A stretch of 52,809 nucleotides of DNA, from positions 1 through 52,809 of the forward strand of contig CANFUO010000006.1 of NCBI GenBank assembly GCA_947450225.1. Direction: 5' to 3'. The notes under the pieces are model-generated. The model was given only the letters and a program-made list of their open reading frames with translations. It made no database searches and was not told the origin of the DNA. The DNA is from Burkholderiaceae bacterium (GTDB lineage: Bacteria > Pseudomonadota > Gammaproteobacteria > Burkholderiales > Burkholderiaceae). The translations under genes were made by a program, and so were the position numbers. Position 1 is the first letter of the stretch; each line of letters opens with the position of its first letter. Positions 1 through 5,526 of the stretch are shown in pieces.

Positions 1-420
1 CGCTAGTCGGTTGCCTCGCTGCATTTCAAAATTTGCTAGAGTAACTAATTCGTCTATTCGAAGATTTGATTCACGACTAGGGTAATCGAATACAACTTTT
101 CTCATATTATCAAGAGCGTCTTTAGAGTTTCCTAAAATACCATCGGCATAAGCACGGCGATAGAAGAAGTTATTCAGAATTTCAGCATCTGTTGAATTCG
201 GGACTGGGAGAGCAAGAACTGCTTTTGCTTTTTCTAATTGTGATTGGTCTTGTTTGGTTTGTTCTAGAATTTTAAGGATGTCTTTAATATCACGCGGAGG
301 GGCTTTGATATTTTCTATTTCGACATCTTCTTTGGATGTCTGGGCAAAGATGAGTGTTGACGTCAATGAACACGACATCAACAAATAAGCCGAAAAGATT
401 ATTTTAATCAATGCTGGCAT
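1..420 (-). CDS. Secreted TPR-like protein, N-terminal part (runs off left edge)
   Basis: Reading leftward from the ATG at 420, 140 codons stay open to base 1, so only the N-terminal part is visible. The first 26 or so residues form a hydrophobic signal peptide ending in IFAQ, so export to the periplasm is likely. LMSC near residue 17 is a weak lipobox alternative. Residues 82-115 have the small/aromatic pattern of a tetratricopeptide repeat (ALDNMRKVVFDYP). GGGAGG lies 8 nt before ATG 420. The other in-frame ATG, at 426, is only 2 nt from that SD and is less likely. A Fur-box-like palindrome lies about 55 bp upstream. I do not recognise a specific family. A protein-protein interaction role is inference from the TPR-like pattern. 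Confidence 0.65.
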   Translation of the reverse strand, partial: MPALIKIIFSAYLLMSCSLTSTLIFAQTSKEDVEIENIKAPPRDIKDILKILEQTKQDQSQLEKAKAVLALPVPNSTDAEILNNFFYRRAYADGILGNSKDALDNMRKVVFDYPSRESNLRIDELVTLANFEMQRGNRLA

Positions 421-472
421 AGACATATCCTCCCGAACCTATTTTTTTAAAAGTTATAATTAATACTACTAC

Positions 473-491
473 ATAAATGATATTCATTATC
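473..491. promoter_or_regulatory. Fur-box-like palindrome between divergent genes
   Basis: This 19-mer matches the classical Fur consensus GATAATGATAATCATTATC at 15 of 19 positions and contains perfect AATGA/TCATT arms. It lies between the secreted TPR-like gene (minus, start 420) and the broken YqaE-like gene (plus, start 503), where it could control both. The assignment rests on sequence match alone. Confidence 0.45.
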
Positions 492-502
492 CTGGACATT
501 TA

Positions 503-697
503 ATGAGACTACTAGCCCTATTTCTTGCTCTAGTCGCAGTTTGATTGTGTGGAGGGGCGATCTTTTCAGCATTATTAAATGTATTGCTTTGTTGCTTATT
601 TTATATTCCTGGGGTTATACATGCATGGGGATTTGTATCAGATTACAAGCAAAAAAAACAAACTGATAGGATTGTGCGTGCAATTAATCAAAAATGA
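503..697 (+). pseudogene. YqaE/Pmp3-like small membrane protein, broken by an in-frame TGA
   Basis: From ATG 503 the frame reads MRLLALFLALVAV, hits TGA at 542-544, and continues for 50 more sense codons to TGA 695-697. The whole frame resembles the YqaE/Pmp3 family of roughly 50-65-residue stress-associated inner-membrane peptides: two hydrophobic stretches, the family-like motif IPGVIHAW after the stop, and a charged tail (DYKQKKQTDRIVRAINQK). No good restart codon with an SD follows the TGA. It is therefore most likely a nonsense-mutated gene. A sequencing error or stop readthrough is possible. The family call is by eye from the IPGVIHA motif and topology. Confidence 0.55.
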
Positions 698-832
698 TGA
701 ATAAAGTCTAATATTTTGAATTATTGTGGGATTATGGATTCTAAGAGGTTTCAAACAATGAGCGTGTTATTAACGTCTTTTAATAAAGTTATTTAGAAAC
801 TATTTAACGTTGTTCAACAAAAAAGGAAAAAT

Positions 833-1027
833 ATGAACGAGCCTAAAAAAGGATTTATGAACTGGTGGATGAGAAATTCTCTTATTGGAAGTATGATTTC
901 CTCGTTTTACGGATCTGATGAATGGATTACGAAGTCTCCCATTTTATCTGGGTTGATGAAAGCCTTTTTGATTTTTATAGGCTTAGTGCTTGCATATACC
1001 CTCTTTAATATTTTTTCTGAGGCTTAA
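833..1027 (+). CDS. Small membrane protein, possibly truncated
   Basis: A 64-residue protein with a good SD (AAGGAA) just before the ATG. Residues 1-35 are polar with three Trp, and residues 40-62 form one strongly hydrophobic transmembrane segment. No family is recognised. After the TAA (1025-1027) the same frame stays open for 17 codons rich in Glu and Lys (SKRLDPNEEEEEYKRKK) and stops at 1079-1081. That looks like the natural cytoplasmic tail of a longer 82-codon gene. The present stop may therefore be a recent nonsense mutation, or the tail may be chance. Confidence 0.5.
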   Translation: MNEPKKGFMNWWMRNSLIGSMISSFYGSDEWITKSPILSGLMKAFLIFIGLVLAYTLFNIFSEA

Positions 1028-1139
1028 TCAAAAAGACTTGATCCGAATGAAGAGGAAGAGGAATACAAGCGTAAAAAATAAACTAGAAGTTTGAAGACTA
1101 ATTTTTATGTGGAACTTTTTAATTTATATGGGGATAACA

Positions 1140-1481
1140 ATGAATTTCATTTTACGTTTAGTCGGAGTGGTGTCTGTAATAAGTTTTGCAAATACGTCAT
1201 TTGCTCAAGCCAGTGGAGAGATAAGAACCAATTATGTAAAGGCTTTTATTCCTAGCTGTGTAGAAAATCAAAAGGCAATGCCAGTAAATAAAGGGCTACC
1301 ATTAAAAACAATTAATTCGTACTGTAAATGTTCGGCAGAAACTTCAGCAAATAGCTTGAGTAATAAGCAAATCGTTATGTTGGATAGTTTAGATGAAAAA
1401 TCTCTTGCTAATAATGCATTATTTAATGGGGTGATGCAGAAAACAGCCGACTACTGTATGGCCAATTTTAATAAGTTTTAA
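1140..1481 (+). CDS. Small secreted cysteine-containing protein
   Basis: A 113-residue protein when started at ATG 1140, which has GGGG 6 nt upstream and begins directly with a signal peptide (MNFILRLVGVV...SFAQA, cleavage near residue 24). Upstream in-frame ATGs at 1107 and 1128 would only lengthen the signal sequence. The mature part has cysteines in IPSC, SYCKCSAE and DYCMANF. This C...YCxC...C spacing is seen in many small periplasmic proteins of unknown function in proteobacteria. Disulphide-stabilised folding in the periplasm is inferred. No function can be assigned. Confidence 0.6.
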   Translation: MNFILRLVGVVSVISFANTSFAQASGEIRTNYVKAFIPSCVENQKAMPVNKGLPLKTINSYCKCSAETSANSLSNKQIVMLDSLDEKSLANNALFNGVMQKTADYCMANFNKF

Positions 1482-1499
1482 ATAGCATATGAGTCAATA

Positions 1500-1528
1500 G
1501 GGGCGAAAAGGGATAGTTTTTTCGCCCC
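1500..1528. terminator. Strong hairpin between orphan gene and pntB remnant
   Basis: A perfect 10-bp stem (GGGGCGAAAA / TTTTCGCCCC) with a 9-nt loop. No U-tract follows on either strand beyond the stem itself. It lies 18 nt after the stop of the small secreted gene. On the minus strand it lies just downstream of the displaced pntB 3' end, so it may be the original pntB terminator. Confidence 0.45.
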
Positions 1529-1543
1529 ATGGCTATAAAGACT

Positions 1544-1625
1544 TTATTCAACAGCCTTGACTATATCCTCAATAACCTTTTTCGCATCACCAAAGACCAT
1601 CATGGTTTTATCCATGTAGAACAGA
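1544..1625 (-). pseudogene. pntB: Displaced copy of the last 82 bp of pntB
   Basis: These 82 bases match the 3' end of the intact pntB gene (5527-5608) with one difference: T at 1562 versus C at 5545, which changes ATG to ATA. The match begins exactly at the pntB stop codon and ends within the coding region. The two copies are direct repeats offset by 3,983 bp and bracket the cassette array. No other part of pntB is present here, so this is a remnant that encodes nothing by itself. Confidence 0.9.
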
Positions 1626-1634
1626 ATCAAAGAC

Positions 1635-1757
1635 TTAGAGAAAAAAATAAAAGAACCAAACTGCAATTGTTAAAAGAAAAAACATCCAATAATTAAAACC
1701 AGTGGGCCAAATTTGGGCCAGAACTAAAGATATCACAAAGCGGCAATCGATGTACAT
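1635..1757 (-). other. Possible membrane-protein C-terminal remnant
   Basis: On the minus strand a 40-codon frame runs from ATG 1757 to TAA 1635. From about residue 7 it is strongly hydrophobic and Trp/Phe rich (LAQIWPTGFNYWMFFLL, then AVWFFYFFL), like the last transmembrane segment of an integral membrane protein. The ATG lies inside repeat module A and has no SD. The part before 1740 may therefore be the tail of a gene cut off when the module arrived. It could also be a chance frame in AT-rich DNA. Confidence 0.25.
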
Positions 1758-1935
1758 ACTGGAGGAAATTAAATGTAGGCCATCCGGGTACTACCCCCCC
1801 ACGGGGTAATGAAATTTTCTAAGCCTATAAAGCCGACCCTATACACCAAAAATAGAGAAAGAGGACCCGTATTCGGCTATGTACTAAGAAATACTCAAAC
1901 GATTAGTGAAATGGAGATGTTATAAACTAATAACC
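1740..1935 (+). repeat. Leader module A (first of three copies)
   Basis: About 195 bp, repeated at 3161-3358 and 4311-4504, each time just upstream of a gene with the same type of signal peptide. It contains GGAGG and an ATG that is followed directly by TAG, a C-run with GGGGTA pairing, a TATAAAG stretch (possible -10), and an inverted pair AGCCGA/TCGGCT about 40 nt apart. Bases 1876-1955, including the start of the gene, are identical to 4445-4524 of copy C over 80 nt. Copy A lacks the micro-ORF seen in B and C, because its second codon is TAG and one base is missing in the C-run. Function is unknown; promoter or leader RNA is inferred. Confidence 0.8.
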
Positions 1936-3153
1936 ATGAAAACCATATTAATCTTATTGAGCCTCTTCATATCGAGTGTTTCATTTGCGCAAAGTAATTG
2001 GCCTGAAAGGCCTCTAAAAATAATTGTTCCCTTTGCTCCGGGTGGCTCAACAGATGTAATTGCAAGAGTGATTGCGCAGGGTTTAACTTCAAAAATAGGG
2101 CAACCTGTCATTGTAGAAAATCGCCCAGGAGCAGGTGGTTCGATTGGGTTAGGTGCCGTTTCCTCTGCCCCGAACGATGGTTACACATTGTTGTTGTACA
2201 CAAGTGCGATTAGCTCACAAAATTCTAATGAAACTCTTGATTTGGTTAGCCTAATTAGTGAATCACCTGAATACTTGATGGTATCCCCTTCTTTGGGAGT
2301 CGATAGTCTTGCAAAATTTATGGTTATGTATAAAAGCAACCCTAATAAAATCGTTTTCGGTTCTATAGATGGATATTCCTCTAGTTTCATAAATACAGTA
2401 TTGCTCAGTAAATATTTGAATATTGAGCCTAAACAAGAAAAATATATGAGAGGTTTGGGTCCTATGATGGTAGATTTAATGTCAGGGAATAATATTCAGG
2501 CAGCATTTATACCTCTGGCGGCGGCACAAGCGATGGGAAAAAAACTTTTGCCCCTGTTATCTACCGCAAATGTTAGAAGCTCCCAAGTATTCTCTGATGT
2601 GCCAGCGATGAGCGAGCTGAGCTTAAAGGGTTTTAGTAATTGGACAGGCTTGTTAGCTCCAAGAGGCATGATGCAAGAAAAGAAAAATATATTAAGAAAT
2701 GCTTTGAGAGCTGTTATGTCTGACCCTAATCTAATTGATAGATTCAATTCAATGGGCCAAGATATCATAAGCTTAGATGAACTGCAATCATATAAATATA
2801 TATTTTCTCAGCGCTTATTTTTAACCAGTAACGATTTCCCAACTTCAATGACTAGCATTAATGTGCCAATACAGTCGACAGATATTAAGATTAATAATCA
2901 AGCAAATACCGCCATTGAAAACGAACGAAAGAAATTAGAAGAAGAAAAAATTCAGATGGCTGAAGAGCGAACTAAATTAGATGAGGAGCGAGCGAAGCTA
3001 GAAGAAGAAAGAATTCGTTTAAATGATGCGAAAACAAAAAAGATAAATACCCCCTCGCCACAAGTTCAAAATTCCAATGCTCAGAAGCGCCAAAAATGTA
3101 TCCAGTTAGGTTTAGCGCCAGGGTCCGCTGATTTTCAGCAGTGTATGAATTAA
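1936..3153 (+). CDS. Bug-type solute-binding domain with coiled coil and shared C-terminal tail
   Basis: A 405-residue exported protein. Residues 1-19 are a signal peptide ending SFAQ. About 22-290 is a Bug/TctC periplasmic receptor domain (PLKIIVPFAPGGSTDVIAR, IGQPVIVENRPGAGGSIG, DGYTLLL). Bug proteins normally bind carboxylates for tripartite tricarboxylate transporters. The usual HVPYKG-like segment is altered (EKYMRGLGPMM), so ligand binding may have changed. About 327-362 is a charged coiled coil (LEEE/LDEER repeats), unusual for Bug proteins. The last 22 residues (KRQKCIQLGLAPGSADFQQC...) match the tails of the next two genes. Start ATG 1936 was chosen because the paralogues align there; the GTG at 1906 merely extends it. 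No SD is visible. No TctA/TctB membrane genes are nearby. Confidence 0.8.
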   Translation: MKTILILLSLFISSVSFAQSNWPERPLKIIVPFAPGGSTDVIARVIAQGLTSKIGQPVIVENRPGAGGSIGLGAVSSAPNDGYTLLLYTSAISSQNSNETLDLVSLISESPEYLMVSPSLGVDSLAKFMVMYKSNPNKIVFGSIDGYSSSFINTVLLSKYLNIEPKQEKYMRGLGPMMVDLMSGNNIQAAFIPLAAAQAMGKKLLPLLSTANVRSSQVFSDVPAMSELSLKGFSNWTGLLAPRGMMQEKKNILRNALRAVMSDPNLIDRFNSMGQDIISLDELQSYKYIFSQRLFLTSNDFPTSMTSINVPIQSTDIKINNQANTAIENERKKLEEEKIQMAEERTKLDEERAKLEEERIRLNDAKTKKINTPSPQVQNSNAQKRQKCIQLGLAPGSADFQQCMN

Positions 3154-3160
3154 TCTTAGT

Positions 3161-3358
3161 GACAACCGATGTTCATACTGGAGGAAATTAAATGCAGGCC
3201 ATCCGGGTACTACCCCCCCCTACGGGGTAATGATTTTTCTAGACCTATAAAGCCGACCCCCATACCCTAAAACCACGGAAAGAGGACCCATATACTCGGC
3301 TATGCACTAAGAAATGCTCAAATGATTCCTGAAAAATGGTTGTTATAGTCTAATGATT
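3161..3358 (+). repeat. Leader module B (second copy)
   Basis: Second copy of the leader repeat. A 48-nt block around the micro-ORF is identical to copy C, and a 29-nt block further on is also identical to C. The segment nearest the gene differs from A and C. It carries GGAGG 7 nt before an ATG that opens a 12-codon frame, the TATAAAG stretch and the AGCCGA/TCGGCT pair. It directly follows the tail codons and stop of the Bug-domain gene, so tail plus leader forms one continuous repeated block of roughly 260 bp. Confidence 0.8.
3192..3230 (+). CDS. Putative 12-residue leader peptide with PPP run (copy B)
   Basis: ATG with a strong SD (GGAGG, 7-nt spacing) opens MQAIRVLPPPTG followed by TAA. 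Three consecutive proline codons (CCC CCC CCT) would be expected to slow ribosomes. The codon run overlaps a possible TACCCC/GGGGTA hairpin, so translation and folding could compete. The identical peptide is encoded in copy C, but copy A has a stop at codon 2. It is 129 nt ahead of the MORN gene. Whether it is translated is unknown. Confidence 0.35.
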   Translation: MQAIRVLPPPTG

Positions 3359-4303
3359 ATGAAAGCCATATTAATCATTTTTAGCCTGTTTATATTTGGA
3401 ATTTCTTATGCACAGGGTAATTCGCCTGCTTGTAGTGGGGACTATTCAGGTCCTTGTTTTGCAGTCCGAGAGTATCCTGATGGAGATAAATATGTTGGGG
3501 AATTTATTAATGGCAAAAAGGATGGGCAAGGAACTTATACATTTGCTGATGGAAGAAAATACGTAGGGCAATGGAAAGATGGCAAAAATGATGGTCAAGG
3601 AACTTTTACTCATGCTAGTGGGGATAAATACGTCGGGCAATTTAAAGATAGCCAATATAGTGGTATGGGAACCTATACATTTGCTGATGGAGATAAATAC
3701 ATTGGAGAATTTATTAATGGCAAACAAAATGGTCAAGGTGTTTTATACAACACTAATGGAGCTATTCTTCAAAAGGGATTATGGAGAGATGGTGTGTTTG
3801 TTCAAGCGCAAACTCCACCCCAGAGTAATTTATCGCCCTGTAATGAATACTACTATTCAGGTACTTGTTTTCAGGTCCGTGAGTACGATAATGGACAATA
3901 CGTTGGGCAGTTAAAAGATGGCTTAAGAAATGGACAAGGAGCCTATACATTTGCTAGTGGGAATAAATACGTGGGGCAATTTAAAGATAACAAATTTACT
4001 GGGCAAGGAACCTATACATTTGCTGATGGAAGAAAATACGTAGGGCAATGGAAAGATGATAAATATGATGGATGGGGCACTTTATACTATGCCAACGGAG
4101 CGATTTATAAAGCAGCATTATGGAGAGATGACAATCTCGTATATTCAATAAGTCCCCCTGTAGTTTCTGAAGAGCCTGTAATTCCTAAACCCCCTGAAGT
4201 TCCTAAACCACCTGTCAATAACGCACAAGATATCAAACGTCAAAAATGTATCCGGTTGGGATTAGCACCCGGTTCAGCAGATTTTCAGCAGTGTATGAAT
4301 TAA
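3359..4303 (+). CDS. Secreted MORN-repeat protein with shared C-terminal tail
   Basis: A 314-residue exported protein. Residues 1-21 are a signal peptide ending SYAQ. Seven clear MORN repeats (YVGxWKDGxxxGxGTYTFA type) are arranged as four plus three. Each block starts with a C-x-YSG-x-CF-x-VREY element and ends with a degenerate repeat and LWRD, so the core arose by internal duplication. A proline-rich linker (about 264-290) leads to the 22-residue tail KRQKCIRLGLAPGSADFQQC... found in the neighbouring genes. MORN repeats form beta-hairpin rods that bind lipids or proteins in eukaryotes; the bacterial secreted forms have no general known role. The start at 3359 aligns with the paralogues; ATG 3353 is two codons upstream. 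No SD is visible. Confidence 0.8.
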   Translation: MKAILIIFSLFIFGISYAQGNSPACSGDYSGPCFAVREYPDGDKYVGEFINGKKDGQGTYTFADGRKYVGQWKDGKNDGQGTFTHASGDKYVGQFKDSQYSGMGTYTFADGDKYIGEFINGKQNGQGVLYNTNGAILQKGLWRDGVFVQAQTPPQSNLSPCNEYYYSGTCFQVREYDNGQYVGQLKDGLRNGQGAYTFASGNKYVGQFKDNKFTGQGTYTFADGRKYVGQWKDDKYDGWGTLYYANGAIYKAALWRDDNLVYSISPPVVSEEPVIPKPPEVPKPPVNNAQDIKRQKCIRLGLAPGSADFQQCMN

Positions 4304-4310
4304 TCTTAGC

Positions 4311-4504
4311 GGCAACCGATGTTCATACTGGAAGAAATTAAATGCAGGCCATCCGGGTACTACCCCCCCCTACGGGGTAATATTTTTTATGTATATAAAG
4401 CTGACCCGTATACCCTAAAACCACGGAAAGAGGACCCATATTCTGCTATGTACTAAGAAATACTCAAACGATTAGTGAAATGGAGATGTTATAAACTAAT
4501 AACC
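4311..4504 (+). repeat. Leader module C (third copy, mosaic of A and B)
   Basis: Third leader copy. Its 5' half (including 48 identical nt around the micro-ORF) follows copy B, while its 3' half plus the start of the gene (4445-4524) is identical to copy A for 80 nt. This switch of closest relative within one repeat shows recombination or gene conversion among the copies. In this copy the AGCCGA/TCGGCT pair has become AGCTGA/TCTGCT, which loses one base pair and is not compensatory. Confidence 0.8.
4342..4380 (+). CDS. Putative 12-residue leader peptide with PPP run (copy C)
   Basis: Same MQAIRVLPPPTG frame as in copy B, identical at DNA level, with a slightly weaker SD (GGAAG instead of GGAGG). 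It ends 124 nt before the start of the short MORN gene. Treat it as one hypothesis together with copy B. Confidence 0.35.
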   Translation: MQAIRVLPPPTG

Positions 4505-4948
4505 ATGAAAACCATATTAATCTTTTTGAGTCTGTTTATATCTTGTAGTTCATTTGGACAGAGTAATTTACCACCCTGTAATGGCAACTTCTCAGGACCT
4601 TGTTTTGGAGCCTATACATTTGCTAGTGGGAATGAGTATGTCGGGCAATGGAAAGATGACAAATTTCATGGTCTAGGAACTTCTACATTTGCTGGTGGGG
4701 AGAAATTCGTGGGGCAATATATAGATGGCAAAAGAAATGGATTTGGTACTTATTACTATGCCAACGGCTCGATTAGACAACAAGGATTATGGAGTGATGA
4801 CTGGTTTGTTCAAGCTCAAACTACTCCTCCACCTGTCATTCCTAAACCACCAGTACCCGTAAGTAATCCACAAGATATCAAACGTCAGAAATGTATCCGC
4901 TTGGGGCTTGCGCCTAACTCAGCTGATTTTCAGCAATGTATGAATTAA
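4505..4948 (+). CDS. Short secreted MORN protein with shared C-terminal tail
   Basis: A 147-residue exported protein and a shorter relative of the preceding gene. It has a signal peptide (MKTILIFLSLF...SFGQ), an opening CxGNFSGPCF element, two good MORN repeats and a degenerate third ending in LWSDDWF, a proline-rich linker (PPPVIPKPPVP), and the tail KRQKCIRLGLAPNSADFQQC... The tail uses different synonymous codons from the other two copies, which argues for selection on the protein sequence. Start ATG 4505 follows the paralogue alignment; a GTG at 4475 is in frame. Function is unknown. Confidence 0.75.
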   Translation: MKTILIFLSLFISCSSFGQSNLPPCNGNFSGPCFGAYTFASGNEYVGQWKDDKFHGLGTSTFAGGEKFVGQYIDGKRNGFGTYYYANGSIRQQGLWSDDWFVQAQTTPPPVIPKPPVPVSNPQDIKRQKCIRLGLAPNSADFQQCMN

Positions 4949-4983
4949 ACCAAAAGGAAAATATTTAAAAACGGAGTTTTAAG

Positions 4984-5424
4984 ATGAAAAAAACAGGTAT
5001 AAAAGTACTTCTTATTGGATCTGTGTATTTCAGTATTCAAAATTTAAGTTTTGCTGTTAATTTTCCCCAAGAATTAGTGGGAACTTGGGGCCCAGCACAA
5101 AGTACGTGGGGTAAAGGTGCTGATGGAAAACCAACTAGATGCGATTCAAGTTATGCTACGGGTAATAACCCTGATATTTTCAAAAGCATTTTCTCGAATG
5201 GTAAATTAGTATCAGGAATGTTCTCAGCTGAACAATGCCAATTAAAAAGAATTGATAAGCTAATTGCGGGCCTTGGTGGAATGTATACCGGGTATTCTGC
5301 GATTTTAAGTTGTGAAGTTGAGGCCTCTATAAAAGAAACATTACCTTTAATTTATTGGGGAGGTGATAGGCCTTCCATAGATTTTGGTGGCGAGAAACTT
5401 TATAAATGTAAGTCTACCCCGTAG
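4984..5424 (+). CDS. Secreted protein of unknown function
   Basis: A 146-residue protein with a GGAG SD 7 nt before ATG 4984 and a signal peptide of about 24 residues (ending NLSFA). The mature part starts near FPQELVGTWGPAQSTWG, reminiscent of small lipocalin-like or META-like exported proteins that begin with a GTW motif, but this is only a visual resemblance. Four cysteines may form two disulphides. It lacks the C-terminal tail of the three preceding genes and has its own terminator. It is the last gene inside the segment bounded by the pntB repeats. Confidence 0.6.
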   Translation: MKKTGIKVLLIGSVYFSIQNLSFAVNFPQELVGTWGPAQSTWGKGADGKPTRCDSSYATGNNPDIFKSIFSNGKLVSGMFSAEQCQLKRIDKLIAGLGGMYTGYSAILSCEVEASIKETLPLIYWGGDRPSIDFGGEKLYKCKSTP

Positions 5425-5500
5425 CGCCATAGCCTAGAAGTGGCATTCCACAATCCTTGGTGGAGCAGATTTAGGACTTTTAAATTTGGGTGGGCTGTTA

Positions 5501-5524
5501 CCCCTTAAGTATCAAGGGGTTTTT
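5501..5524 (+). terminator. Rho-independent terminator after the secreted orphan
   Basis: CCCCTT / AAGGGG stem (5501-5506, 5514-5519) with a 7-nt loop, followed by TTTTT on the plus strand. It ends 3 nt before the stop codon of the convergent pntB gene. On the minus strand no T-tract follows, so it mainly serves the plus-strand gene. Confidence 0.75.
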
Positions 5525-5526
5525 CG

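Noticed and set aside
542..544. TGA in the YqaE-like gene as selenocysteine
   Set aside because: The family has no selenoproteins and no SECIS-like stem is evident right after the codon; a nonsense mutation is simpler.
1709..1726. Palindromic CCAAATTTGG flanked by GGGCC as an operator
   Set aside because: Short, AT-centred, not repeated in the other leader modules and not near a clear promoter.
1911..1925. ATG-GAG-ATG-TTA-TAA mini-frame just before the Bug-domain gene as a regulatory ORF
   Set aside because: Present in copies A and C only because those leaders are identical there; absent in copy B and without an SD.
3579..3914. A 111-codon plus-strand frame overlapping the MORN gene
   Set aside because: It is an out-of-frame shadow of the repetitive MORN coding sequence, with no SD and a low-complexity translation.
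1740..4504. The three leader modules as a CRISPR array
   Set aside because: Units are over 1 kb apart with genes between, about 195 bp long, and no cas genes are present.
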